DNA of 64,000 nt, from assembly GCA_945643635.1 (NCBI GenBank), contig CALZFC010000078.1, positions 560,501 through 624,500 on the forward strand, given 5' to 3'. Below are positions 23,643 through 35,126 of this stretch, one piece after another; positions within the stretch are counted from its first letter, which is position 1, and each line of letters starts with the position of its first letter. The notes beneath the pieces are model-generated. The model did no database searches, was not told the DNA's origin, and was given only the letters and a program-made list of their open reading frames with translations. The DNA is from Allodiplogaster sudhausi. Lineage: Eukaryota; Nematoda; Chromadorea; Rhabditida; Diplogasteridae. A program made the translations under genes and the position numbers.

Positions 23643-24616
23643 CGCGCATGCAAACCCTTTTGCGGGCTTTTACCACGGGACATATGCAAAATAAACAGCC
23701 GTTATGACTTCAGGATGCTTTGTGGAGCAGAATGGTGTATTGGATGAGCAGGAAACATTAAGATTGCACGAAAAGTTGTAAAATGCGGATCTGTCAGTGT
23801 TGACGCGACAGCCGTGGGAAAATCGATATAGTCGTTGGTAGGGACGTCCTATTCAGATGTAAAGGATGTATGCTGTAGAGAATGTTGTCGCGCACAGAAT
23901 AGTGCTATTCATATTCTGTAGTCTTTGAATTTGTCGAAAATATAGCGATTCGAATAGTTTTAGGTCATTTTCTGTCCATGGTAAAAAAATCGAAAAATGA
24001 GTTTTGTTCGTGGAAAACGATAGTTTTATGAATTATGATATATAGCTATTATGACAAGAAACAAGCGCTGAATCGAATGAAGAGGTTCACTGTACGTTTA
24101 AACAAGAATTTAACCATTTCTTCACGCATTCCTTGAATCGTTCATCTCCGAGGTGCCCCTATTTGAGCCCATTTTTAACAGCTTAGGGGACATCCAGGCT
24201 AAACGAAAAGAAGATGTGTTATACAGTTTTTAATGCTCTACAATTTGAGATATAGTACCCAAAACGTTTTGAGTATAAGGTATTCAACGGTCAAATTGAA
24301 ATATATAAAATAATTTTTCAATATGAAAATGAAATATTTTTCGAAAGACATTTAAAGGTCTCTTGTTTAGAATTCGACGGGGATGCCAATAAAAAAAAGA
24401 AAATTGAAAAATATTGATTTTGAAGCGAGATACATCAAATCACAAAATATCCATACATTTAACTGTTCACGCAAGAATATTTTTGGAAAAAAAAGTTTTA
24501 TCATTTATTCTTGTTACTGGGGCCCAGTGCCATGTCCGACAACGTTTTCGCTCTCGAAATCGAACATCTGGATCTGGGGCAGGCCCTACTGGAGGCATAC
24601 AGAGAGGCTCTCTGAA

Positions 24617-26120
24617 ATATCTAGTCTTCTTTGCGCCCTAGACTTGTCGAGGCATTTCCAACCCAGTAAGACAGAGCCAATTAGAACGATTGCTTGGCCG
24701 AAGGGAGAGAAACGAACAGCTGCGACAACCAATAAGGTTAGTGTATGAGAATGATATTGATACTAGAAGACGGAGAAATAAAAGAGAGATATGTGATAAA
24801 GAAATTAATATGATTAATAGAGATACAGAGGGATAGATTACAGAAAAATTATAAGTAAATTACTGTAAATAAAACTGATAAAGAACAGCGGCATGCCCCA
24901 ATGAAAAGAACCCATCCGCTGAAATAGTATGTATGTATGTAGGAAGCACATGACAATAAACTTCACTTTTTAAAATATAAATTATGGGATTCCAAAATAT
25001 TTTCCCAACGGTAATAATCATGCAAGTGTGATCGCATCAAATAATTTTTGGAGTAATAAATTATTATGAGGCATACAAGCAAGAAGTGAAAAAAATTATC
25101 CCTAACATTCGAGATCAAAACGAAATTCGCTGTGTAGCTTGCTTGCATATTGTAAAGAACAGAAGCGAATTAAATTCTTCTTATATATTTAAGGCGACAA
25201 AGCAATACCTATTTAAAATCACACAGAGACAGAAAGTGAAAATAGACAATTTAAGAAATAGTATGGTCTTCAAAACAAAATAAAATACTTGATGGCCGAT
25301 TAAAATTTACATTTTTTAAAGGAGGTATCCGGGGAATAATTAACCTATGTTTTGTTCTATGTGGATAAGTTCATCTTGGCGTAAAACATGCATACAGAAA
25401 GTTTGAGCGATTTTCTTCAATTACATTCTAAGCAATAGTAACGCGAAAACTGGCGGGTAGAGAATTAGCTACGGTAGGTTAGAGCCGCCCGCCCTCCTAT
25501 TTCGGATACTTCCTTTAACATTGAAAAACCGGAAAGACCCATGTTTTGCTTAACTAAATTAGCAGCAAATATTATTACCCGTTACTCATAAAGGGTATCC
25601 AAAAAGTTATCACTGGGTCTCTGTGGGAGGCCCTGAGATGTTTTGAGACAGCTATAAAAATTGAATATTCACTAGCCTAGTCAGTTTCGCACCCTATAAG
25701 AGTTGCTGTATTCCCACCATATATTTAAAGGAGACTCTTTTAAATCTCTTTATTAGCGGTTAAAAGAGCTCTTGAAGCTCTTTTAACTATAATACTTATT
25801 TTAGATTTTACACTTATTTTCAATCTCCCTCTGGTTCCCTCAGTGTTCGGACATACAAAAAATAGCTTCGAGTTTCGGCATAATTGAACTATTTCGCAAA
25901 AAGAATCAGAAGAAATAATCCTCTTTTGCCATCGAATACCAAGAAAAAAATCATTCGGGTTTGCCAAATGTGTCTCTTAGAAAGTGAGAGGGAACGAGGG
26001 AGAACGAGAGAGCAGGCACCTGCCATTCAAGTGACCCTGTGCGTACTCTCTTTTAACCTGCAAAGCGAATGACTTCACGTATATATGTATATAGAAGCAG
26101 AGCAAGGTGTAATCAATCAA

Positions 26121-26156
<36 letters not shown>

Positions 26157-26160
26157 TCAC
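24617..26160. repeat. Host repeat family, region right of foldback 1
   Basis: 24617-24740 matches 37545-37660 and 33790-33910 (tctagtcttctttgcgccct, then tggccgaagggagaga). 24880-24930 and 25090-25160 match 37840-37870 and 37945-38010 (atccctaacattngagat). A dyad-headed unit starts at 25574 (attacccgttact...aagggtatcc, then gggtctctgtgggaggccct). 25725-26160 matches 6536-7190. No gene was recognised. Confidence 0.75.
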
Positions 26161-26164
26161 GCCG

Positions 26165-26610
26165 ACATGGGCAACAGCTGGGGAGGAGTCGCGCCGTTGA
26201 CGGTAGACTTTTTATAATTTAATTTGTATTTTATAACAAATTAATATTTGTAAATTTATTTTCAATTATAATATTCTACCAATTAGTTTCAAAAGGCACC
26301 TAGTTCCGGGCTCATGACTTCAACGATTAATGTGTTCTACTTTTCCTTTTTTCCGGTTGACGAATCCGTGAAGGCTATTTTCATCGTCGCTGCAGAAGCT
26401 CAAGAAGGAGAAGCACAACGGCGGTTTCTTTGATAGGAACCTTGAACTAGTGCCATACTAGCATATCATGATGTCCTTTCCATTTGCGATCACACTTGTC
26501 TGATAATCTTATTACTCATAAATACAGTAAACTCTGGTTTCCACAAATTTCCCGGGATTATCCTCGAGAGGAACCAAGTGCGGAATGATTCTACAGAGGT
26601 AGATCAAGGC
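26165..26610 (+). pseudogene. Partial duplicate of the dehydrogenase 3' end
   Basis: It matches 20803-21260: the WVQTEMGNSWGG-type exon end (atgggcaacagctggggagg), the intron, the last exon (ggcggtttctttgatagg... stop) and the 3' flank to gaatgattctacagagg. The rest of the gene is absent, and an AG microsatellite abuts the break at 26160. The last-exon frame is altered (gctattttcatcgtcgctg in place of gcgcttgcgtcgtca), so it is a dead fragment. Confidence 0.85.
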
Positions 26611-26813
26611 CGCCCTATATTGGGCCCTTCTTCAGATTCCAATTAGAGAGGGAGTGCAATTGAAAAGTATGGAGGACTTCGGGAAGACACTTTGTTATAT
26701 TCCCTCCTGGACAAATGTACTGCAAAAGAAAACTATCAAGATATAACATTTATTCATAAATAAATAACGGGTAATTAAACCAGATGCTAGCACATCTTGC
26801 CAACGATATTCCT

Positions 26814-28018
26814 TTACAGCGAATGCAACATGTTCGAGAGGCTCAACGTCTTGCGAGATTTCTCCCGCTCTCTCGCCCACACTAAAAAGACAACATTGAA
26901 TTGTAGCTTGGATATCGGGGTAGGGAAAGAGCCTGACACCTCGTGTTCCGCTTTCAATCCTCTCTCCATGAATTTCTCTTCAAGCAAAGATCCGCGCCGC
27001 TCGTTCGTCGTGCGCAGCGCGTTGGCGTTGCTGCAAAGAAAAAGGATTAAGAAATGTATTTCTCTGCTTCTCTGACGCTCTCTCAATTCTGTTTACTCTC
27101 TTACTTCACTCGATTCCTCCTCACTCTCTCTATCTCTATCTCTTCTACTTACACGAATGTCGGGTGGGCCCCACTTGGCGGTCGGACGGAAAATGGAAGC
27201 CGGCTCTGCGCTGTTCGCCAAGATCGAGAAGAACTGGAAACGAAAAAATATGAGCGCAATCTAATGCAATATAAACTTCTAGAAGATACCTTAAAGATGA
27301 GAACGAGGAACGGCAGAAGAGTAATGGCCATTATGAAGACAATGAGAGTACCGAAGACACGCAGCTCTAACTCGCATGAGAAGTAGGCGATTGACTGCAT
27401 ACAAGTTTGGTTATTTTACTTTAATTTCACTAATCAAATTATTTTTTTAAACACCCACAAAGTAGATTGGCATCAAGACATACTGCCAGTATGCTCGGCA
27501 GAATTCCAGCATCTTAAGGGTCCATTGGGGCACCTTGTGACCTCTTCGCGACTTCAAAGTCTGCAAAAGAATGGATTGATCCCACTGGGGAGCGAACCCG
27601 GCCATGTTGTGCCTGATATGCCTGGACGTTTAGCACTGGGCCACTACTTACAATGAGATTGACGACTACGCGGTTGTCGCCGTAGAGGAAGACGACGGCC
27701 GTCAGCTCGAGGAGTGCGGCCAGAAGCTGCCAGCAGACGGCCCAATTCGAGTTCTGCGCAGGAACAACGATCCTTGCCGGGCCAACCTGAAAGAAAATAT
27801 GGTTATGTTTTATCCGAAAATATAATTGTTTACGTTCCAGTAATTGCCATACAAGATACAATCAAATATCCATCAAAATTACTTAATTCAGCACACATCG
27901 GAAAAGTTGACTCTTACAAAGTGGTAAAGTTGAAAGAGCGTTCCAGATAGACAGAGCGCCTGAAAGTAACAATGATGAACGAAATATTGAATAATTTAAA
28001 CTATAAAATAAATATATG

Positions 28019-28049
<31 letters not shown>

Positions 28050-31000
28050 AAGTAGCGAAAACACACGTAGACAATCGCGAAACGTGAAATCCTCCCATTC
28101 ATTCGTAACACAGTCGCGTAGAAGCTGTTCAGTGTCATCAGCAGAAATTCTATCGTAATCAGCTGAAAACCGAGCGGTTAAAAAATAATATGCTAAAATA
28201 ATAATATTTAGAACTATATGAAAAAATTTGAGTGTTCTTTTAAATATTATTTAAAAGCAACTTACAATTTGTCAATATCGTGTTCGTAAAAAGAGCGGGA
28301 AATTTGATAACAAATAAATGTTTTCTGTCGCTTGCAACCAACCGGATAGCCGATAGTGAAGACTCCATAGAGGCTGTAGAGAATCGATGTGACCAATCCG
28401 ACCGAGTAGGAGAGATCATGAAGATAGATCCCGACAACATCGAGCGAAAATTCAGACGTTCGCCTCTTTTGCACTGCAAGCATAAATTACTCTTACATTT
28501 CATTTGCTTTGTTTAATGTCTTCGGTAAGCCATTTCTATTGTTTGCCGTCCATGGTCATTTTTATTTTCAGCTAGAAAATGTTTTTAAGGATTACAATTG
28601 GGCTTCTACCACAGTTACAGTTACAGTAACCTTGAGTGTGCAGGGAGAGGGGAAGGGGGGGGGGGGTAGTAACTAACACAGCTGTATGATGTACTCAGTC
28701 GGTTGATCCACGTTCTGCAGTGCGCTGACTGCGATTCCAAGCGCGACCAGCGAAATGGTGCAGAGAGTAAAGGTGAGCAGACCGACTACCGTTACCAGGA
28801 AGGCCGGACTGAGGATGAGATATTTAATTGGTATATACATATATTGATATGACTACGTGATTTATCTTATTATTTAGATTTGTGGATAAGCAGCTGCAAC
28901 TAAAAAATTTTCAAATATACATAAGAAAAGGACTTTTGTCCAACCGGAAGAAGCGACGGCGTAGATTTGTGAGACTTGACGCGATGATCCACGTTCCATC
29001 GCCAATGCAGAAAGTCGTAGAGGTCTTGCAAAATATTTTCACTTTTTTAAATCTTTGAATTTCGTTACTGAAAATACGGTATTTTCTCTTGGGTTTTTTT
29101 TCTGTTATACAAGCACGGGGAGTGTTATTTTTCTAGAGATGAAATCGAATGCATTTGACCAACTTATTGAAAAAGATGTGAACAAAATAAAAACCGTAAG
29201 AATTATATTTAGGCAAGTGTTGAAATCGATCGCATCCCAGCGAACGAAGAGGATTACCCTCAGCGGAACTTTCTAAAGGGCAAAACTACATTAGTTGTCA
29301 AATGGATGATAAAAGCAAAATGCCTTCAACCATGCTATAAAGGCAGTAGAAAAGAAGAGAAGCTGCAGAGGCGAGCGGCAGAAGCGCCAGGTACATGGAA
29401 GTCTAAATTATCTATTTTTTGTTTACCGTATGTTTTCATCTTTGGATCATAGAAAGCACGTGGTACTTTAAAAGGAGGTTTTGCGTTCTCTTCAAGGACC
29501 TTTGCAATACAACGAATTCCTCGGAGCGAGATAACGGCAATGATGATGTAGCTGACCAACACAGTGGCGAACATGAAGAGCGAGAACATCTGACCCTCCT
29601 CACTGAAAAAAAGTTAAATTAATCTCAACTTCGTCGTAAGGTGCACTAACGTAATTCGCAATTCTTCCAATGAGAATAAAAAAAACTTGCATGAGAAGCT
29701 CGAGAGGGAGGACATTGGCAAGACGGGACTTCTGCAGATGCTTCGCAAATAGAGCTTCTATCGTCGAATTCTACCCGAGAATTGTACTTTTGGTACTTTA
29801 ATTAAACAATACTTTTGAGTGTTTGTTAGGAAAAAAGTAGCAACTCCCGGCTTTCACTCCTTGAGATACTTAGATAAATTCTACTTATACTGTAATCTCA
29901 AAATATATTTTTTTAAAGAAAACTGTAAAACCTTCGCATTCATGGAATGGCAGACCATCGACGTGCAGCTTTTCGGGTTGCACTTTTGCTCTGGCATGAA
30001 GTTACCGTTTGAAACTAGAAAGAAATACACACATATATATATATATGCAAATTCCAGCCCAATATTTCAGGCACATGAATTAATTAGATTAACTCGATTA
30101 ATTTAAATATTTTCATATTAACTTCGAGCGATATTAAGCACTTTTATTGTGTTTCCTGTGTTTTTTTGGGTGGTTTTATATTTATTATACTTCTTTTTTT
30201 TAATTTGCTATCAATTTTATGGAACAAAAATGTTCACAACTATAAATAAAAATTATGATATGAAAATCGATCTTTGATCTTTGATCATTGATTGATTGAC
30301 TAACAAATATGCTCCTCGGTCGAGCTGATGCCGTCACAGCTATTAAAATATGGCTTGTCCGTAAGTAGCGTATGAAGCCTGGCAAAAATGAAGGAGTATA
30401 TTAGCGATAACATAAATAAATAAATGCAATTAATTATATTTCCCATATATATATATAATTATATTTCCAATTAATTAATCAATCAATTCGCATGTGGAAA
30501 ATATATCCTATTCTCAGAAAAAAAATAAGTATGCAAGAATTTCGATTTCATGTTAGCAAAAGTATTATTTGTGCCTGTAGAGCAGAAGGTAGATGTTCTG
30601 GAAGTGAATCTGTGAAAGCGGCGACAGCATAACGACGAGACGAGCAGCCAACATGAGATAGCCGACGCCTGAAAGGTGCCCAAAAACTCACGTTTGAATT
30701 CGCGCCATTTTTGCCTGAGACACCAGGACATGTGATTTAGATAGAGATACGCCACCTTCCCTGTTCAGAATAGATTAAAATCTCGGATAATTTATTTGGG
30801 GTGCAAGGAAGAACGGGCTGCAGGGGTGGGCAAAAACCGGCCCGGGCCGGCCCGGGCCAGCCCGGCAACTCTCCAGGCCGGGCCCGGGCCGGCCCGGTAA
30901 CGTCCAGGCCGGGCCCGGGCCGGGCCTGCATTCGTAGGCCCGGCCCGGCCCGGGCCCTACTTCCAAAAATATGTGGCGGGCCGGGCCCGGGCCGGCCCGC

Positions 31001-32601
31001 TGCCTGTCGGGCCGGGACGGGCCGGGCCCTGATTTCCAAGGCCCGGCCCGGGCCTGGCCCGGGCCGGGCCCGGGCCAGGTTTTCAACCGTAAAATTTGCT
31101 TAGGTGGAGCAAAAACACGGGCGGGTTAAATATAATTCATCAAAAATACGTGTAATTTTTGCAGACGTTGCCCAAATCTATCAAAACAGGTCAAAAACGC
31201 GAAAAAACAGGATTTTGTTTTGTTTAAACCATCATATATTCGGCCTTATTTTTGGATGCCGACGTTTCATTAGGCGTGAAAGGCTAGAAATTAGGCCCGG
31301 GCCCGGCCCGGGACAAGCCCGGGCCGGGCCCGGATTTTAAATTCAGATGCGGGTCGGGCCCGGGCTGGCCCGCGTTCGATAAGGCCGGGCCCGGGCCGGG
31401 CCTTGTACCATTCGGGTCGGCCCGGGCCAGGCCCGCTAATTTATATTAGGCCCGGGCCCGGGCCGGGCCGTAAAAATCATCAGCGGGCCGGGCCGGGCCG
31501 GGCCGGGCCGGGCCGCGGGCCGCCCGCGGGCCTGGCCCGGGCCGCCCACCCCTGACGGGCTGAATTCCTCTTTTAAATCAGTATGCCCCCGATTCTACGT
31601 TTTGGTGTTAAAAATGTTTTTTTTTTAATTGATTTTTTTCTCTCGAAAGATCTCACCAGCCGCCGCAGGTGCGATGCGCGAGAAGAGAATGGTCGGCGGG
31701 AGACGGACGAATTGGCCAAGTGCCAACTCGAGATAGCCCATCGGGAGGACGACCAAGAAGGTCGCCAGCCAGAATACGAGCATGAAGGCCACTGCAACTG
31801 CCTTCTTATATGCACAGTATCCGCTCAGCGGCCAGGGAGCGAATTCAAATAATAAATTTCTCAACTCCTCAGCGTGAGTGCGAACAGACCCAGTAAGTTG
31901 TCAGGAAACAGCCCAAAACTGACGTCCTCCACTGCGAAGGTAGCCGTCCATAAGGTAGACGAGCATTGTCAAGTCACAAAATGACCAGAGAAGGATCACG
32001 TTCTGCAAGAAAAAAAGTTAATTTATTGTTAAAAATATTTTTTTTTTTTTCAAATAATTTGTCATAGATTTTTTTTATTGATTATTTATTTACCATTTGC
32101 CGCTCCTTTAGCAACTTTGAACGAGTGTGAGTGGCGACCAGAAGTTCGCTATCGGCATCTTGGAGCTTAAGAGGGATCTTTTTGAGTCTGAATATATTAT
32201 TCCCTGAGTGGGAAATCAGAAAAGCTGGTTTGAGTTTGATTGTACATTTTTTTTAAACCTAACCAGTTCTGGCGATGTAACGGGCGACTGCGCGTTTGGC
32301 GACTGGGCACTCTTGTTTCCACCGAAGAGAACCTCTGCCTCCTTCTCCTCGGCCTCTTGACTCGCCTTCTTCTCTCTCTCCGTCTGCTCCGAGTCCGGTT
32401 TGTCATCTTAATGTTAATTTTTTTTTAGATTTTCAAGTCTTCTAAAAAAAATTCTTAAATATTGTATTAAAGATGGCGACCGAAAATCTGACCGAATTGA
32501 ACGTCGCCGTAGCCGGCGGAGCGAAGAAGAAGAGTACGGTACTCGTAGGTCTTCTTCTTCTTCATTCGACGCAGTCCCTTGGCGTCAGTTGGATTGGACA
32601 T
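26814..32601 (-). CDS. SLC6-family (sodium:neurotransmitter symporter) transporter
   Basis: A plasma-membrane Na+-coupled solute carrier; substrate unknown. The Met at 32601 (MSNPTDAKGLRRMKKKKTY) starts a charged cytosolic N-terminus over about three exons (to about 32096). Further minus-strand exons: 32002-about 31880 (TM1 region), 31860-31657 (LELALGQFVRLPPTI, TM2), 30668-30575 (GVGYLMLAARLVVML, TM3), 30378-30306 and 30013-29932 (Cys-containing outer loop), 29770-29691, 29602-29503, 29025-28935, 28809-28681, 28476-28340, 28163-28060, 27961-27919, 27789-27652 (LLELTAVVFLYGDNRVVVN, TM10/11), 27534-27463, 27396-27292, 27233-27155 (FFSILANSAEPASIF) and 27031-26814 (tail, stop). The GNVWRFPY motif of TM1 is not seen, and the TM6 exon is poorly matched, so it is divergent. 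One intron holds a hAT element, another a tRNA-like insert. The 30575 donor looks like GC. Confidence 0.8.
27586..27645 (-). other. tRNA-like (SINE-like) segment in an SLC6 intron
   Basis: On the minus strand an A-box tggcccagtgct (27643-27632) is followed by a B-box ggttcgctccc (27598-27588). Both are close to the pol III consensus, and the spacing is tRNA-like. The cloverleaf is imperfect. It is a tRNA pseudogene or SINE head, lying between the exons at 27652 and 27534. Confidence 0.55.
28022..28050. repeat. AT microsatellite
   Basis: Uninterrupted (at)n in the transporter intron just after the exon ending near 28060. Confidence 0.9.
30821..31554. mobile_element. Non-autonomous hAT-type element, 734 bp, GGCCCGGGCC-rich
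   Basis: Terminal inverted repeats caggggtgggc (left) and gcccacccctg (right) match the common hAT end. An exact 8-bp target duplication, acgggctg, flanks the element (30813-30820 and 31555-31562), the size hAT elements make. The ends are long runs of alternating cccgggcc blocks, and the about 200-bp middle (31085-31285) is AT-rich. There is no transposase. It sits in the SLC6 intron between the exons ending at 31657 and starting at 30668. Open frames through it (Pro/Gly/Ala/Arg) are compositional artefacts. Confidence 0.92.
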
Positions 32602-33159
32602 AGTCGGTTGAGAGAGTGTGTAGGGACCAGAGAGCCGAGGCAGAGAAAGTAAAGAAAGGCGAAATGAGAGCTACGTAAGGAGCCGACCACTCACGACATC
32701 GCGCTCACAATGGAATGACGGAGCTCTGTTGTGAAACTTTTGAACTCTCAAAAGAAACATGTGCACTTTAACACTGCAATATGCTCAAAGGTCATCAGTA
32801 CTTTTCGAACATCACGTATTTTAAACTTTCTCTAGTGCGAAGTCAATCATTCTACTACATTATGAAACATGCATATTGAAGCCAACTCTTAAATTTTTCC
32901 TGGGGTCAACTGTTTTCATTTCATTTAAATTAATTCAGATAAGCTGCAATGTAAAAAAATCTATCAGGATAAAACATTTATTCACAAGCAATTTTAAATG
33001 CATGCACAAGTACTGAAACGTTTTTAGCAATCAAAAATGATGTCACTCGAAAAAAACTACGCGGTTTTTGTAAAAGTAAATCCTTTAAACCCAGTACAAT
33101 TACGAGTCATTTCAGTATCAATCATATGTGGCTGTATTCTCAGCCTGTAAAAAGAAAAC
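32602..33159. other. Upstream flank of the SLC6 gene, nothing recognised
   Basis: About 560 bp that should hold the transporter promoter. No TATA box, motif array or repeat was recognised. Confidence 0.4.
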
Positions 33160-33440
33160 GAGGGAAATTCAGATAATGTTCTAGGCAATTAAAAAATTTC
33201 TATGATAATAATTTTTGCAGTATTACATTGTTATCCAAATGATTTAATTGCATTTATTCATCTTACTTCTTCGATGTTCTTCGATGATGATCTGCCTTGT
33301 CAGCCCTCACACAACTCCATCTCCTCGCCCTCTTCGGGAGAACAAGGAAAGTCAGTGATGTTGAAGGAAGAGCCGCCGGAAGCACGGGCACGGTCGAAAC
33401 GAACCTCAATAAAAAATTAGGCATAAAAAGTTGGGGAAGA
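33160..33440 (-). pseudogene. Duplicated orphan C-terminal exon, copy 2
   Basis: On the minus strand the frame VRFDRARASGGSSFNITD, PCSPEEGEEMELCEG and a stop (about 33411-33300) follows an acceptor-like attgag. DNA identity with 21475-21760 covers the flanks too, and both copies are followed by the same aagttgg...gaaaac word and an AG microsatellite. It could be the real last exon of a gene whose other exons are farther along, perhaps the gene at 42.7-47.4 kb read across 9 kb of repeats, or a stray copy. I cannot decide. Confidence 0.5.
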
Positions 33441-33455
33441 AAACAAATAAGAGAG

Positions 33456-33615
33456 AAAATCGAGAGAGAGAGAGAGAGAGAGAGTGTGTGTGAAAGAAAG
33501 AGCGAGAGAGAGAAAGAGACAGATAGATAGCGATAGAGAGAGAGAGAGAAAGAGAGTGAAAGAAAGAGCGAGAGAGAGAAAGAGACAGATAGATAGCGAG
33601 AGAGAGAGAATTCTG
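33456..33615. repeat. AG microsatellite with an internal tandem copy
   Basis: A block of about 60 bp (agaaagagcgagagagagaaagagacagatagatagcga) occurs twice in a row, at about 33495 and 33562, within a longer AG tract. Confidence 0.85.
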
Positions 33616-33691
33616 TCTTAGAGCGGAAATTTCAACGGTGCTAGTTTGACAGTTAATTATTTTCTAGCCAATAAAGATAGTATTAATTAAT

Positions 33692-34304
33692 ATTACCCGT
33701 TAAAAATAACGGGTATTCAAAAAGTAGTCGTTGGGTCTCTGTGGGAGGCCCTGATAAGTTTGAGTCACAGTTGTTTAGCGCATTAACATGTCTAGTGTTC
33801 TTTGCGCCTAGACTTGTCGAGGCATTTCAATCCGAGTAAGAGAGCTAATAAGAACAATCATGGCCGAAGGGAGAGAGTCGAACAGCTGCGACTAAGGTTG
33901 AGTGAATGAGAGTGACAATTCTCAAACGATTTAGAAAACCGAACGACTAAAATTTTGCTTAACAAAATGAAAGTAAAATATTATTAACCGTTACTCGTAA
34001 CGGATATCCAAAAAGCTACGAATGAGCCTCTATGGGAGGCTCGGAGATGTTTTGAGACAGCTACCAGATTTCAATAATCGCTACCCTAGTCAGCTTCGCA
34101 CCCTAGAAGAGTAGCCATATTCCTAACATAGAAAAGTAAGGACGGCATCATGGTCAATCGCAAAGTAAGGAAGGAAAGAAATGAATAGGCATGGCCAATT
34201 GGCTAATAGTGATAGAGGGGAAGAGATAAAAGGGTAGATAATACGACAAGAAACACCGTGAAGGTATTTGCTACTGAAAAAATGGCAGAGAGTGAGACAG
34301 AGAG

Positions 34305-34336
<32 letters not shown>

Positions 34337-35126
34337 GAGAGAAAGAGAGAGAGAAAGAGAAAGCATGTGAACAGCACTCTGACAAAGTGAGTGGAGAAAA
34401 AGAACTAAAAAAAAATAGCCAGTTGTCAGATGACAGGGATAAAAAAAGTTGACATGTGTCAAATTGTAGGATCTTTTCAACCTGCCGATTTCAATTCAAG
34501 CTGAAAAACTACTACCAACAAATACTACTTTATTAAGTCATAATTACCCGTTACATGTAACGGGTATCCAAAAAATGTTCTTCGGGTCTCTATGGGAGGC
34601 CCTGGTTAAATATGAGACAAAGTAATAATACGAGATGAAATGCCTAGAATTCCTAGCAACCTATATTCGTTGACTTATTCTGAGCACACGGAAGAATTGA
34701 AGGGCTGGCCTTTCACCAAGTCGAGGGGGAGAGAGACAAAGAAGAACAGGCTGTGTGTGAACTGCGTCATAGGCGGAGGGAGAGAAGTAAGAAAAACGTA
34801 GAGAGAGAGAGAGAGAAAGAGAGACATAGAGATTCTGTTTCAGACAGATGTGAACAGAATGAGAGCGATCGTGAAAATGGTAGCAAAAGTGAAAATGGAA
34901 GGCCTGTGCCAGACAGAGAATCAAATCCGCCTTAAAACTCATTTAGAGTTAGCCAGGAAACATCACTTATCATCCAACGGTGCTAATTTGATATTTAATT
35001 ATTTTTTTAGGAAGCTCATTCAATAAAGATAGTATTAATTAATATTACCCGTTAAAAAAAGGGTATCCAAAAGTAGTCAGTGGGTCTCTAACAGAGGCCC
35101 TGATAGGTTTTAGGCGCACTTCTTAA
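33692..35126. repeat. Four dyad-headed host repeat units, first block
   Basis: Units start at 33692, 33982, 34543 and 35044. Each opens with a short dyad (attacccgttac...gtaacgggtat) followed by ccaaaaa, then gggtctctntgggaggccct. Bodies differ: some carry tagtcagnttcgcaccctag, others ttgacttattcngagcacac, and most end in an AG microsatellite plus a short AT-rich tail. The fourth unit is cut by foldback 2. There is no coding potential beyond artefacts. Confidence 0.8.

Larger units (their letters stand above)
21818..24612. mobile_element. Foldback element 1 (2,795 bp palindrome)
   Basis: The two arms (about 1.35 kb each) are reverse complements across nearly their full length, around a centre near 23210. 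They begin gagagcctctctgta and end tacagagaggctctc. TGAA flanks both ends (21814-21817 and 24613-24616), a 4-bp target duplication. No transposase is encoded. Arms contain a tRNA-like segment. It belongs with elements 2 and 3 by terminus, duplication size and architecture, although the internal sequence differs. The central loop (about 23195-23260) holds no recognisable gene. Confidence 0.85.

Noticed and set aside
30737..31103. Long Pro/Gly/Ala/Arg open frames on both strands
   Set aside because: They are the GGCCCGGGCC blocks of the hAT-type element read in several frames; all frames are open because of composition.
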